From NCBI GenBank assembly GCA_900466745.1, contig UBNE01000015.1, positions 1 through 64,000 on the forward strand: 64,000 nt of DNA. Direction: 5' to 3'. The notes beneath the pieces were generated by a model. That model was not told the DNA's origin. It did no database searches and was given only the letters and a program-made list of their open reading frames with translations. Positions 25,720 through 34,395 of this stretch are shown here, in pieces (position 1 is the stretch's first letter; each line of letters opens with the position of its first letter). The translations under genes were made by a program, and so were the position numbers. The DNA is from Hyphomicrobiales bacterium. GTDB taxonomy: Bacteria > Pseudomonadota > Alphaproteobacteria > Rhizobiales > Beijerinckiaceae.

Positions 25720-26932
25720 CGCCTCGACGATCGAGCGCGTCCCGGTCGAAGCGCTTCTGCCCTACGCAGCCAATGCGAGGACGCATTCTGACGACCAAAT
25801 CGCGCAGATCGCGGCTTCCATCGCCGAATTCGGCTTCAACGCGCCCTGTCTGATCGACGAGCGCGGCATTCTCATTGCCGGGCATGGACGGCTTCTGGCG
25901 GCCAAACGGCTCGGCTTGCGTGACGTTCCCATTATTCGGCTCGCCCATCTCACCGATGCGCAGGCGCGTGCCTATCGCATCGCCGACAATCAGATCGCGC
26001 TCAACGCCGGCTGGGATGAGGCGACGCTTGCGGCCGAGCTTGCGCGGCTGAAGGAGGACGGTCTCGACCTCGATCTGCTCGGTTTCGAGGAGGATGAACT
26101 CGATCGGCTCCTGTCTGGTGCTGATGTCGACGCCGACAGGCCCGAAAGCGATGAAGACAGCATCCCGGATCCGCCGAAAGAGGCCGTCACACGGCCCGGA
26201 GACCTCTGGATTCTCGGTTCTCACCGGCTCCTGTGCGGGGACGCGACGTCGGCTTCCGACGTGACGCGGCTGCTCGATGGGGCAAAGCCACATCTCATGG
26301 TATCCGATCCGCCCTATGGCGTCGAATACGACCCGAACTGGCGCAACGACGCCGGCGTCTCGGCAACGACGCGGACCGGAAAGGTGCGGAATGACGATCG
26401 CGCCGACTGGCGCGACGCATGGCGCCTCTTCCCCGGCGATGTCGCCTATGTCTGGCATGCCGGCATCCACACCAGGACCGTGATCGAAAGCCTGGAGGCC
26501 GCGGATTTCGCGATCCGCTCACAGATCATCTGGTCGAAGTCGCGTTTCGTGCTCGGCCGGGGCGACTATCATTGGCAGCATGAGCCCTGCCTCTACGCCG
26601 TCCGTCGCCAGGCGACGGGACATTGGCAAGGCGCTCGCGATCAGTCGACTCTCTGGGCGATCGGCGTGAGTGGCAACGAGGACGAGGCGACCGTTCACGG
26701 CACGCAGAAGCCGGTCGAGTGCATGCGCCGCCCAATTCTGAACAATTCGGCCAAGGGCGAGCTGGTCTACGAGCCCTTTGCGGGCAGCGGCACGACGATC
26801 ATCGCCGCCGAGACCACCGATCGCGCCTGTCTCGCGATCGAGATCGATCCCCGCTATTGCGATGTGATTGTCGAACGGTGGCAGACGTTCTGTGGCCGAC
26901 GAGCCGAAAGGACGCCCGCCCAGACATCTTGA
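25709..26932 (+). CDS. ParB-domain DNA methyltransferase 2
   Basis: A 407-residue paralogue of the preceding enzyme with the same architecture: ParB-like domain (LLPYAANARTHSDDQIAQIAASIAEFG, LIAGHGRLLAAKRLGL), motif IV DPPYG (about 200) and motif I FEP-type FAGSGTTIIAAE (about 357). DPPY instead of TSPPY indicates N6-adenine specificity, different from its neighbour. The start is GTG at 25709, inside the previous gene, with AAGGGAGAG before it; earlier ATGs in this frame give a nonsensical extension. No cognate nuclease is near, so the pair is probably a modification (anti-restriction) unit of the prophage. Confidence 0.86.
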   Translation: MRRDASTIERVPVEALLPYAANARTHSDDQIAQIAASIAEFGFNAPCLIDERGILIAGHGRLLAAKRLGLRDVPIIRLAHLTDAQARAYRIADNQIALNAGWDEATLAAELARLKEDGLDLDLLGFEEDELDRLLSGADVDADRPESDEDSIPDPPKEAVTRPGDLWILGSHRLLCGDATSASDVTRLLDGAKPHLMVSDPPYGVEYDPNWRNDAGVSATTRTGKVRNDDRADWRDAWRLFPGDVAYVWHAGIHTRTVIESLEAADFAIRSQIIWSKSRFVLGRGDYHWQHEPCLYAVRRQATGHWQGARDQSTLWAIGVSGNEDEATVHGTQKPVECMRRPILNNSAKGELVYEPFAGSGTTIIAAETTDRACLAIEIDPRYCDVIVERWQTFCGRRAERTPAQTS

Positions 26933-27006
26933 CGTCGGCCCTTAACCGCGCCTTAACCATGTCACCTTGATGATTAACGATAAAATAGGCGGAGAATCGG
27001 AGTGAT

Positions 27007-27525
27007 ATGCCGACTGCGGCGCTGCATACCATCGGCTATGAAGGTAGTTCGATAGAAGATTTCCTGGCGACGTTGACGCACGTTGGCATCGATTTGCTTA
27101 TCGACGTGCGCGATGTTCCGATCTCGCGAAAGAAGGGCTTTTCCAAAAACGGACTTGCTCAACAACTTCGCGCGCAAGGCGTCGATTATCTTCACTTGAA
27201 GGGCTTGGGGGACCCCAAGCCTGGCCGCGTCGCAGCGCGCGAGGGGCGTTTCGAGGATTTCCGACGCATCTTCGACGCCCATCTGCGTTCGGAAACTGCG
27301 CAAGCGGATTTGGTGCGCGGCATCGAAGCCGCCAAGGATCGTTTCGCGTGCTTGCTCTGCTTTGAGCGCGATCACAAGCATTGTCATCGGTGCATCGTTG
27401 GCGAGGAGATGGCGCGACGTGGTGGGTTTCGTCTGGTTCATCTGGGGGTGAACCAGGCCGGCAAGCCGTGGCCCAAGATAGGGAGCGCGCGCACGCACCA
27501 TGCAGCCGCCCTCCACATCGGGTAG
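27007..27525 (+). CDS. DUF488 family protein
   Basis: A 172-residue protein with all hallmarks of DUF488: HTIGYEGSSIEDFLATL at the N-terminus, DLLIDVRDVPISRKKGFSK, a YLHLKGLGDP turn and FACLLCFERDHKHCHRCIVGEEM, a cysteine/histidine cluster that could bind metal. The biochemical activity of the family is unknown. The short AT-rich gap before it (26933-27006) may hold a separate promoter. The next gene starts inside its 3' end (26-base overlap), so the two form a unit. Confidence 0.88.
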   Translation: MPTAALHTIGYEGSSIEDFLATLTHVGIDLLIDVRDVPISRKKGFSKNGLAQQLRAQGVDYLHLKGLGDPKPGRVAAREGRFEDFRRIFDAHLRSETAQADLVRGIEAAKDRFACLLCFERDHKHCHRCIVGEEMARRGGFRLVHLGVNQAGKPWPKIGSARTHHAAALHIG

Positions 27526-28267
27526 CACCGAAGCCGTCGTCATCATCAAAGCGGCGCCGCAGGTTGGTCAGCGGCACGGCGAAACCGTTTGTTGCGCCGG
27601 GATCGACCTCTACGGTAATTGGCTGCGTCTCTACCCGGTTTCGTTTCGACTTCTCGAAGACCGCAAGAAGTTCGGGCGGTGGGACCGGATTCAATTCAAG
27701 TGGCGCCTCCCGAACGACGATACCAGGCCGGAAAGCCGCCGGGTGGATCAGGATTCAATCGACATAGTCGGCGAGCTGAAGAAGGCTGAACGCGAGCGGT
27801 TCCTGGCCAAATCGATCGTCACCAGCCTGCAGCGCGAGCGCGGTGCGGGCAGATCGTTGGCGCTTCTCAGGCCCGAGATCCTGGAGTTTGTCGTCGAGAA
27901 GAAGGAAGCGTCTGAGATCACGGAAGAGACCGCTCGATTTGAAGCTCTGCGTGCCCAAACCGACCTGTTCGCCAAACAGACGACGCCCTACCAACCCTGT
28001 CCTTATCGCTTCCGGTATCGATATCGGACCGATGATGGAGAGCGCTTCGGCACATGCCAGGACTGGGAAACAGAAGCGGCGTTCTTCAATTGGTCTCGGC
28101 AATACGGCGAGGCTCAGGCGGCCGATGAGGTTCGCAAGGTCTTTGGCGAGGAATATCCACGCAAAGGCATGTTGCTGGCGATGGGCACGCACTCGCAGTA
28201 CCCGGACACCTGGCTGATAAACGGGATCGTTCGACTCCCGGACATCGAACAGGGCGCTCTTTTCTAG
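27500..28267 (+). CDS. Unrecognised partner of the DUF488 protein (255 residues)
   Basis: Start ATG at 27500, within the DUF488 gene. The N-terminus is a small beta domain (AVVIIKAAPQVGQRHGETVCCAGIDL, NWLRLYPVSFRLL), then a charged helical part, then a segment with CPYRFRYRY and FGTCQDWETEAAFFNW, and a C-terminal GMLLAMGTHSQYPDTWLINGIVRLP. The paired CxxC-less cysteines and the aromatic-rich strands suggest a nucleic-acid or small-metabolite binding fold, but I recognise no family. The gene pair sits between phage DNA-modification and packaging genes as probable cargo. Confidence 0.72.
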   Translation: MQPPSTSGSTEAVVIIKAAPQVGQRHGETVCCAGIDLYGNWLRLYPVSFRLLEDRKKFGRWDRIQFKWRLPNDDTRPESRRVDQDSIDIVGELKKAERERFLAKSIVTSLQRERGAGRSLALLRPEILEFVVEKKEASEITEETARFEALRAQTDLFAKQTTPYQPCPYRFRYRYRTDDGERFGTCQDWETEAAFFNWSRQYGEAQAADEVRKVFGEEYPRKGMLLAMGTHSQYPDTWLINGIVRLPDIEQGALF

Positions 28268-28285
28268 CAAGAAAGAACTCGCGCG

Positions 28286-28534
28286 ATGCGCCAAACGCGC
28301 GCCATGTCTCTGGTGGAAGCCATCGTCAACGTATTCGTCGGTTATGGCGTCGCCGTCACGACGCAGATTCTGGTCTTTCCGTGGTTCGGGCTGCACGCCA
28401 CGCTCGGCGATACGCTCGCGATCGGACTGATCTTTACGCTCGTTTCGATCGCACGGTCCTATTGCCTCCGGCGGCTGTTCGAACGGCTCACGGGCATGGG
28501 CCGCCTCACGATCGCGGCGTCTCGTCGAAGATAG
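28286..28534 (+). CDS. DUF7220-type small membrane protein
   Basis: An 82-residue protein with two hydrophobic segments: residues 8-28 (LVEAIVNVFVGYGVAVTTQIL) and 40-58 (DTLAIGLIFTLVSIARSY), ending in a basic tail (LRRLFERL). The pattern MSLVEA...VNVxVGYGVA...FPxFGLHAT is typical of the DUF7220 membrane proteins of alphaproteobacterial phages. Function unknown. Its 3' end overlaps the convergent DUF5076 gene by 29 bases. Confidence 0.75.
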   Translation: MRQTRAMSLVEAIVNVFVGYGVAVTTQILVFPWFGLHATLGDTLAIGLIFTLVSIARSYCLRRLFERLTGMGRLTIAASRRR

Positions 28535-28727
28535 CGATCATCTCGTCCACCCAGTCTGCATCTGTCGAGCGCAGCACGACTGCAGCGAGCAATTGCACCA
28601 TGCGCGGCAGAGCTTGATCCTCGGGGTAATCGGCGAGCATGAACGAAAGCTCGCCGTCAGCGGAGACAATGAGCGCGGAGGCATCCGATGGCAGAATGCT
28701 GCCGTGGTCCGTCGAGGCAGGGGTCAT
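28506..28727 (-). CDS. DUF5076-like small protein
   Basis: A 73-residue acidic protein: ALIVSADGELSFMLADYPEDQALPRMVQLLAAVVLRSTDADWVDEMI matches the pattern of DUF5076 domain proteins. The ATG at 28727 is four bases from the stop of the next upstream gene, so the minus-strand genes 28.5-30.0 kb are probably one small leftward operon. Function unknown; common near phage packaging genes in Alphaproteobacteria. Confidence 0.7.
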   Translation of the reverse strand: MTPASTDHGSILPSDASALIVSADGELSFMLADYPEDQALPRMVQLLAAVVLRSTDADWVDEMIAIFDETPRS

Positions 28728-28731
28728 CACA

Positions 28732-28941
28732 TCACCAATAATATTTGTGCGGCCGAGAATTGCCGAGATCCCAGACCAAGGTCTCGGGATCTTTGCCGCG
28801 CAGGATTGCCAGGAGACGGACGTGCTCCCGTCGGCGGCGCGGTCGATTGTGAAACAGGATGTTCCAGTGCGACGGTGTTCCGTTCGGAAACGCGCCGACA
28901 CTCCGGCTCTTGGTCCGGGGCTTCTTTCGCTTGTGGTGCAT
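28732..28941 (-). CDS. Small basic phage protein
   Basis: A 69-residue very basic protein (start ATG 28941). The core SHWNILFHNRPRRREHVRLLAILRGKDPETLVWDLGNSRPHKYYW, with its W-x-x-x-F-H-x-R-P-x-R-R pattern and C-terminal HKYYW, recurs in small proteins of alphaproteobacterial phages. High arginine content suggests nucleic-acid binding. The frame is open further upstream, but coding character is lost there. Confidence 0.55.
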   Translation of the reverse strand: MHHKRKKPRTKSRSVGAFPNGTPSHWNILFHNRPRRRREHVRLLAILRGKDPETLVWDLGNSRPHKYYW

Positions 28942-29120
28942 GGGGTGGTTCTCCGGTTGAAATAGCGCGCGAAGAGGCGCGCGGCCGGAGGGCCACGAAT
29001 AAAACTTAGACGATGTCGATCGGAGGCAGGGTCGTTTTCGCGCCACGCTGATATCACGATGGCCCGGCACTTGGAAGTGCCGGGCCATTTGGTCGACGAC
29101 GTCCTGTCGCGGAGGCGGTC

Positions 29121-29708
29121 TCAGCCAGCGATTCGATACACCCGTCCACGCTCCTCGACCTTCTCCGAGGTCACGTCGAGCCCGAGCTTCTTCTTCAGCG
29201 CCCCGGCAATCGCGCCCCGGACTGTGTGAGGCTGCCAGCCGAAGGCGCCGACGATCTCTTCGATTGTCGCGCCATCCGGCCGCCGCAGCATCTCGATCAG
29301 CTTGGCCTGCTTGCTGTCGTCACGCGCCCAGCGCTTCGGCGCAAGCGACGCCTCCATGCCCTCGTCGGCAAGCGGATACGAAGCGTCAGAAAAGTCGGCG
29401 ACCGGGGCGGGCTCGCGTTCGCTGGCCTCGGACGCGGTTTCAATCGGCGGGTCCTCGGTGATGCCGAGGGCTTCAAGCGAGGCGTCGGTCGCGATCAGGG
29501 TGACGCGGTGTCCGTCGCCGGTTTCGCGCCAGACTGGCTCGCCCGGTTTGGCGTCCGCTTCCTCGATCATGCCCTTGGCGGCGAGGCTGTCGATGACCTT
29601 GGCAACGGCGCCGCCCTTGAGGTTCTCGGGCAGCGGCAGGATCACGCGGCCGGGACGCTGGCAGGCAGTGGCGATGATGACGAGTTGGGTGTCGGTGAGC
29701 TTGGTCAT
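29121..29708 (-). CDS. DUF3489 domain protein
   Basis: A 195-residue protein. The N-terminal part resembles a winged-helix repeat (LTDTQLVIIATACQRPGRVILPLPENLKGGAVAKVIDSLAAKGMI), and the C-terminal part (KQAKLIEMLRRPDGATIEEIVGAFGWQPHTVRGAIAGALKKKLG) is the DUF3489 HTH-like domain. The linker is acidic. The family is common in phages and islands of Alphaproteobacteria and is probably a DNA-binding regulator. An AAGGAGA site precedes the ATG at 29708. Confidence 0.87.
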   Translation of the reverse strand: MTKLTDTQLVIIATACQRPGRVILPLPENLKGGAVAKVIDSLAAKGMIEEADAKPGEPVWRETGDGHRVTLIATDASLEALGITEDPPIETASEASEREPAPVADFSDASYPLADEGMEASLAPKRWARDDSKQAKLIEMLRRPDGATIEEIVGAFGWQPHTVRGAIAGALKKKLGLDVTSEKVEERGRVYRIAG

Positions 29709-29819
29709 GGTAGGGGTCTCCTTCGAGGGGCCAGCACCATCGCGGCCCTCTCACGACCCCGAGCCCCGGTCGCGGCGATCGCAACGCGGGGCCAGCTCTT
29801 GCAGAGGTTCAGGCGAGTC

Positions 29820-30041
29820 TCATTCCGCGTGTTCGCCCTCGCGGAAGGCGCTGTCGGTGATGCGCGTCAGAAGTTCGGCGTAGTGCGCCAATGTCCCGAC
29901 GTGGCCCCAGTGGACCTCGTCGGGATGGACATCGAAATGATCGCCGCTGAGGGTCTGAAGGCGGGCGAGCGCAGCGTCGATCTCGGCCTTGCGCTTGATG
30001 AAAGCGTTGAGGGCTTGGTCGTTGGTCTGGCGGCGGGGCAT
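29820..30041 (-). CDS. Small hypothetical protein (73 residues)
   Basis: ATG at 30041 begins MPRRQTNDQALNAFIKRKAEIDAALARL, a helical segment, followed by HFDVHPDEVHWGHVGTLAHYAELLTRI. No family is recognised, though similar proteins are usual beside DUF3489 genes. The gap to the terminase gene on the other strand (30042-30145) has a 7-base inverted repeat (AGGCGCT at 30072, AGCGCCT at 30104) and a T run, and must hold the divergent promoters. Confidence 0.6.
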   Translation of the reverse strand: MPRRQTNDQALNAFIKRKAEIDAALARLQTLSGDHFDVHPDEVHWGHVGTLAHYAELLTRITDSAFREGEHAE

Positions 30042-30145
30042 GGTCGTCTCCGGCTTTTGATGACGACATACAGGCGCTGCTTCGGAGAGGAACCAAGCGA
30101 ATAAGCGCCTCATCCGATTAGATTTTTTGACTGTGAGGGCGAGCC

Positions 30146-30703
30146 GTGGGCGTGTCGATCCGCGCTTATGCGCGAAGCCGTGGCGTCTCCCACGTAGCCG
30201 TTCTGAAAGCTGCGAAATCGGGTCGGATCCCGCTCGAAGCCGACGGCAGCATTGACCCGGAAAAGGCGGACGCGGCCTGGGAACGTTCGACCGATCCCGG
30301 CAAGGCAAAGGGAACCGCCAGGCCCGCGCCGGAAGCGATGAAGCCCGTGCCGGAAGCGGCGTTCGGTTCCGTCCGCGAGACGCTCAAGGAACAGGGGCTC
30401 CCCGCCAGCGGCAACGTCACCTTCGTGCAGGCGCGGACCGCGCACGAGATCGCCAAGGCCCATCTCGCACGCCTTCGGCTGCAGCGCATGAAAGGCGAAC
30501 TCGTCGACCGCGCGCGCACGACCGCGCTCGTCTTTCGCCTGGCTCGGGAAGAGCGCGACGCCTGGTCGGTTTGGCCAGCCCGCATCGCCGCGCTGATGGC
30601 GGCTGAACTCGGTCAGGACGCGCACACCATGCAGAAGGTTCTCGAAACATATGTCCGCGCGCACCTCGCAGAACTCGCCGAGGTCGCCCCGGATTTTAGG
30701 TGA
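30146..30703 (+). CDS. Terminase small subunit (Nu1-like)
   Basis: A 185-residue protein starting with GTG at 30146. The N-terminal winged helix (VSIRAYARSRGVSHVAVLKAAKSGRIP, residues 2-28) is that of Nu1-type small terminases, often annotated 'elements of external origin'. Then a proline/alanine-rich linker and a helical C-terminal half (TAHEIAKAHLARLRLQRMKGELVDR...) for oligomerisation and contact with the large subunit. It recognises the packaging site and starts the rightward structural operon. The large-subunit gene begins inside it. Confidence 0.82.
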   Translation: MGVSIRAYARSRGVSHVAVLKAAKSGRIPLEADGSIDPEKADAAWERSTDPGKAKGTARPAPEAMKPVPEAAFGSVRETLKEQGLPASGNVTFVQARTAHEIAKAHLARLRLQRMKGELVDRARTTALVFRLAREERDAWSVWPARIAALMAAELGQDAHTMQKVLETYVRAHLAELAEVAPDFR

Positions 30704-32657
30704 GATCGTCGCGTTCGACGGTGCAGAGGCCATCCTCGACGCTTGGAGCTCGGGGATCACGCCCGATCCCGCGCTCACGGTCTCGGAATGGGCTGATCGC
30801 GAACGGTTCCTGAGCCCGCGCGCATCGGCCGAACCCGGTCGGTATCGAACCGAACGCACGCCCTACATGCGCGCCATCATGGATGCGCTGTCGCCGACGA
30901 ATGCGACGCGGCGGATCGTGTTCATGAAGGCGGCTCAGGTCGGGGCGACCGAGGCCGGCAACAACTGGATCGGCTATGTGATCCATCACGCGCCGGGTCC
31001 AATGCTTGCGGTTCAGCCGACCGTCGAGCTGGCCAAGCGCTTTTCACGCCAGCGCATCGATCCGCTGATCGCCGAGAGCCCGGCCTTGCGCGAGCGCGTG
31101 AAGCCGCAGCGGTCGCGCGACGCCGGCAACACGATGCTCTCGAAGGAGTTCCCGGCGGGGCTTCTGGTCATCACCGGCGCCAACAGCGCCGTCGGCTTGC
31201 GTTCCATGCCGGCGCGCTATCTGTTTCTCGACGAGGTCGACGCCTATCCGCCCTCGGCCGACGACGAAGGCGATCCCGTCGCGCTGGCGGAAGCACGCAC
31301 GCGGACCTTTTCCTGGCGCTCCAAGGTCTTTCTGACCTCGACGCCGACGATCCACGGCGTCTCGCGGATCGAGCGCGAATTCGAAGCGAGCGATCAGCGC
31401 CGCTTCTTCGTCGCCTGTCCGCATTGCGGACATCGGCAATGGCTCAGGTTCGAGCGCCTGCGTTGGGACAAGGGCGAGCCGAACACGGCGCACTACGCTT
31501 GCGAAGCCTGCGACGGCGCGATCGCAGAGCACCACAAGACGGCCATGATGGAGGGCGGCGAATGGCGCCCGACGCGACCGGTGAGCACGAGCGGCACCAT
31601 AGGCTATCACCTGTCGGCGCTCTATTCCCCGGTCGGATGGTTGTCGTGGGCCGACATCGCCCGCATGTGGGAAGCCGCGCAGGGGAGCGACGAAGCCAAG
31701 CGCAGCTTCAAGAATGGCGTTCTTGGCGAAACCTGGATCGAGACCGGCGAGGCGCCCGATTGGCAACGCCTCTACGAGCGGCGTGGCGCACACCGCTTCG
31801 GAATCGTCCCGAGTGGTGGGCTGTTCCTGACTGCCGGCGCTGACCTGCAGAAGGACCGCATCGAAGTTTCGGTCTGGGCCTGGGGGCGCGGTTTGACGAG
31901 TTGGCTCGTCGATCATGTCGTGATCCCCGGCGGCCCGGACTCCGCCGAAGCCTGGGCTGCGATCACCGAACTTCTCGGTCGCACTTGGCCCCATGCGCAC
32001 GGGCCGAGGCTCGGGATCGTGAGGCTTGCCGTCGACACCGGCTTCGAGACCGCGGCGGTCTATGCCTGGGCACGCGCCCAAGGTGCCACGCAGGTCGCGG
32101 CGATCAAGGGCGTCGACGGCTTCAACCGCGTGAGCCCGGTCACTGGTCCGACCTTCGTCGACGCGACCGAAGGCGGGCGCAAGATTCGTCGCGGCGCACG
32201 GCTCTGGACCGTCGCGGTCTCGACCTTCAAATCGGAAACCTATCGCTTCCTGCGGCTTTCCCGACCGACGGACGAAGAGCGCGCCGAAGGCGTGGTCGAT
32301 CCACCGGGCGCCATCCACCTGCCGCACGGCGTCGACACCGAATGGGTGAAGCAGCTCGTCGCCGAGCATCTCATCACCGTCACGACCAAGCGCGGTTTCC
32401 AGAAGCTCGAATGGCAGAAGATGCGCGAGCGCAACGAGGCCCTCGACTGCCGTGTCTATGCGCGGGCCGCTGCCTGGATCGTCGGCGCCGATCGCTGGAC
32501 GGAAGAAAAATGGCGCGACCTCGAGGACCAGATCGGCCCCTCGCAGGGTGATGACGCCGCCGAGGTCGACCACCCGGCCGGGCTTCTCGCTCGGCCGCCC
32601 GCGCCTGCGGCGAAGCGGTCGAGCGACTGGCTCGGCCCCCGCAAGAAATGGCTTTGA
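30651..32657 (+). CDS. Terminase large subunit (GpA family)
   Basis: A 668-residue packaging ATPase/nuclease of the lambda GpA family. The ATPase region has a degenerate Walker A (FMKAAQVGATEAGNN, about residues 90-105) and a Walker B-like YLFLDEVDAYPPS (about 192-204), then a coupling STPT motif. A zinc-binding loop (CPHCGH and CEACD) lies around 253-290. The C-terminal nuclease part contains AGADLQKDRIEVSVWAWG and LAVDTGFETAAV. The ATG at 30651 overlaps the small subunit by 53 bases. It cuts concatemeric DNA and drives it into the prohead. Confidence 0.93.
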   Translation: MSARTSQNSPRSPRILGEIVAFDGAEAILDAWSSGITPDPALTVSEWADRERFLSPRASAEPGRYRTERTPYMRAIMDALSPTNATRRIVFMKAAQVGATEAGNNWIGYVIHHAPGPMLAVQPTVELAKRFSRQRIDPLIAESPALRERVKPQRSRDAGNTMLSKEFPAGLLVITGANSAVGLRSMPARYLFLDEVDAYPPSADDEGDPVALAEARTRTFSWRSKVFLTSTPTIHGVSRIEREFEASDQRRFFVACPHCGHRQWLRFERLRWDKGEPNTAHYACEACDGAIAEHHKTAMMEGGEWRPTRPVSTSGTIGYHLSALYSPVGWLSWADIARMWEAAQGSDEAKRSFKNGVLGETWIETGEAPDWQRLYERRGAHRFGIVPSGGLFLTAGADLQKDRIEVSVWAWGRGLTSWLVDHVVIPGGPDSAEAWAAITELLGRTWPHAHGPRLGIVRLAVDTGFETAAVYAWARAQGATQVAAIKGVDGFNRVSPVTGPTFVDATEGGRKIRRGARLWTVAVSTFKSETYRFLRLSRPTDEERAEGVVDPPGAIHLPHGVDTEWVKQLVAEHLITVTTKRGFQKLEWQKMRERNEALDCRVYARAAAWIVGADRWTEEKWRDLEDQIGPSQGDDAAEVDHPAGLLARPPAPAAKRSSDWLGPRKKWL

Positions 32658-32669
32658 AGGCAAACGAAC

Positions 32670-32882
32670 ATGGCGTGGACCACAGCGGAACTCGACGCGC
32701 TGAAGCGCGCCTATGCCACCGGCACGCTGCGGGTGAGCTATGACGGCAAAACGATCGAGTATGGCTCGGCCGACGATCTTCTGAAGCGAATCCGCACCAT
32801 CGAAAGCGAGATCGCGGCAACGTCGGGCGGCCCGGCACGCCCGATCGCGGGCTTTGCCGGGTTCGGTCGGGGCGATCGATGA
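32670..32882 (+). CDS. gpW-like head-tail joining protein
   Basis: A 70-residue protein: TTAELDALKRAYATGTLRVSYDGKTIEYGSADDLLKRIRTIESEI has the alpha-beta-hairpin-alpha pattern of gpW, which seals the portal after packaging. Position between terminase and portal is the same as in lambda. The stop overlaps the portal start by four bases. Confidence 0.85.
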   Translation: MAWTTAELDALKRAYATGTLRVSYDGKTIEYGSADDLLKRIRTIESEIAATSGGPARPIAGFAGFGRGDR

Positions 32883-34378
32883 GCGGGGTGACGCTGATCG
32901 ATCGCCTCGTGGCGTGGGCCTCCCCGGAGGCCGGCGTCCGGCGCGCTATTGCCCGGCGCAGTTTCGAGGCTCTGGCGACCGGCCGGCGAGGCTATGACGG
33001 CGCCGCCAGAGGGCGCCGCACGGACGGCTGGAAAGCGCCGGGCACGTCAGCCGACGCGGAGATCTCCGCGGCCAGCGGTCTGTTGCGAGACCGGATGCGC
33101 GATCTCGTGCGCAACAATCCGCACGCAGCGAAAGCCGTGTCCGTGCTGGTCAACAACATCGTCGGCAGCGGCATCATTCCGCGTGCTGCGACTGGCGACG
33201 CCAAGCTCGACGAGACCGTTAATCGGCTTTGGGAGACCTGGTCGCCGCTCGCCGATGCCGACGGGCAACTTGACATCCTTGGCGTGCAGACGCTTGCCGT
33301 GCGCGAAATGATCGAAGCGGGCGAAGTGCTGCTGCGTCGTCGTCCCCGACGCGCCGCGGACGGGCTGCCGCTGCCGTTGCAGGTTCAGGTGATCGAGGCC
33401 GATCTTCTCGACGCCACCCGCAACGGCGATCTCGCGGACGGCGGTCGGCAGTTGCAGGGCATCGAGTTCGATGCGATCGGTCGCCGTCGCGCCTATTGGC
33501 TTTACGCCCAGCATCCCGGCGACGCGATCGTCTCGATGCGCCGCCGTTTCGACAGTGCCGCAGTGCCAGCGCGCGATGTCCTGCATCTTTACGAGAAGCA
33601 GCGCACGCAGGTGCGCGGCGTTCCGTGGGGGACGCCGGTCATGCGGGCTTTGCGCGATCTCGACGATTGGACGCAAGCCGAGCTCGTCCGAAAGAAAACC
33701 GAAGCCTGCGTCGTCGGCATCGTGCTCGGCGCGGATGAAGCCGACCAGGGCATTGCGCCGGCAGTCGTCGACGCCGACGGCCAACGGGTCGAGCAGTTCG
33801 AACCAGGGCTGATCGCCTACGCGCGCGGCGGCAAGGACATCCGCTTCAATCAGCCGGCGACGACGGCCGGAACCGGGGAATGGCTGCGCAGCCAATTGCA
33901 CATCATCGCGGCTGGCTTCCGCATGCCCTATGAGCTGCTGACCGGGGATCTCTCTCAGGTCAATTATTCCTCGATCCGGGCGGGGCTCGTCGAGTTCCGC
34001 CGGCTGATCGACGCGATCCAGTGGCAGATCGTCATTCCCGGCCTGTGCCAGCCGCTCTGGATCTGGTTCTGTGAGGCGGCCTGGGCTGCCGGCAAGCTGC
34101 CGCGCCTCGATATTGCGGTCGAGTGGTCGCCGCCGCGCTTCGAGGCGGTAGACCCGTTGAAGGATGCCACGGCCGATCTTCTGGCCCTGCGCTCCGGCAC
34201 CATGACGCTCGCGCAAGCGATCTCCCGCCAAGGCCACAACCCCGATGCCGTGCTCGCCGAAATCGCGGCCATGAACGCCAAGATCGATACGCTCGGGCTC
34301 GTGCTCGACAGCGATCCACGCCGCGTCACCAAGACCGGCGTCATGCAGGCGGCATCGACCGACCCATCGGACGCCTGA
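32879..34378 (+). CDS. Portal protein (lambda family)
   Basis: A 499-residue portal subunit. Recognisable parts are LRDRMRDLVRNNPHAAKAVSVLVNNIVGSGI (residues about 65-95), VREMIEAGEVLLRR, QVIEADLLDA, the FRMPYELLTGDLSQVNYSSIRAGLVEFRR motif (about 350-380) and the C-terminal WSPPRFEAVDPLKDA. These are standard for lambda gpB-type portals. Twelve copies form the DNA channel at one capsid vertex. It overlaps gpW by four bases and is followed, 17 bases later, by the protease/capsid gene. Confidence 0.93.
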   Translation: MSGVTLIDRLVAWASPEAGVRRAIARRSFEALATGRRGYDGAARGRRTDGWKAPGTSADAEISAASGLLRDRMRDLVRNNPHAAKAVSVLVNNIVGSGIIPRAATGDAKLDETVNRLWETWSPLADADGQLDILGVQTLAVREMIEAGEVLLRRRPRRAADGLPLPLQVQVIEADLLDATRNGDLADGGRQLQGIEFDAIGRRRAYWLYAQHPGDAIVSMRRRFDSAAVPARDVLHLYEKQRTQVRGVPWGTPVMRALRDLDDWTQAELVRKKTEACVVGIVLGADEADQGIAPAVVDADGQRVEQFEPGLIAYARGGKDIRFNQPATTAGTGEWLRSQLHIIAAGFRMPYELLTGDLSQVNYSSIRAGLVEFRRLIDAIQWQIVIPGLCQPLWIWFCEAAWAAGKLPRLDIAVEWSPPRFEAVDPLKDATADLLALRSGTMTLAQAISRQGHNPDAVLAEIAAMNAKIDTLGLVLDSDPRRVTKTGVMQAASTDPSDA

Positions 34379-34395
34379 TTTCCAAGGACATCGAC

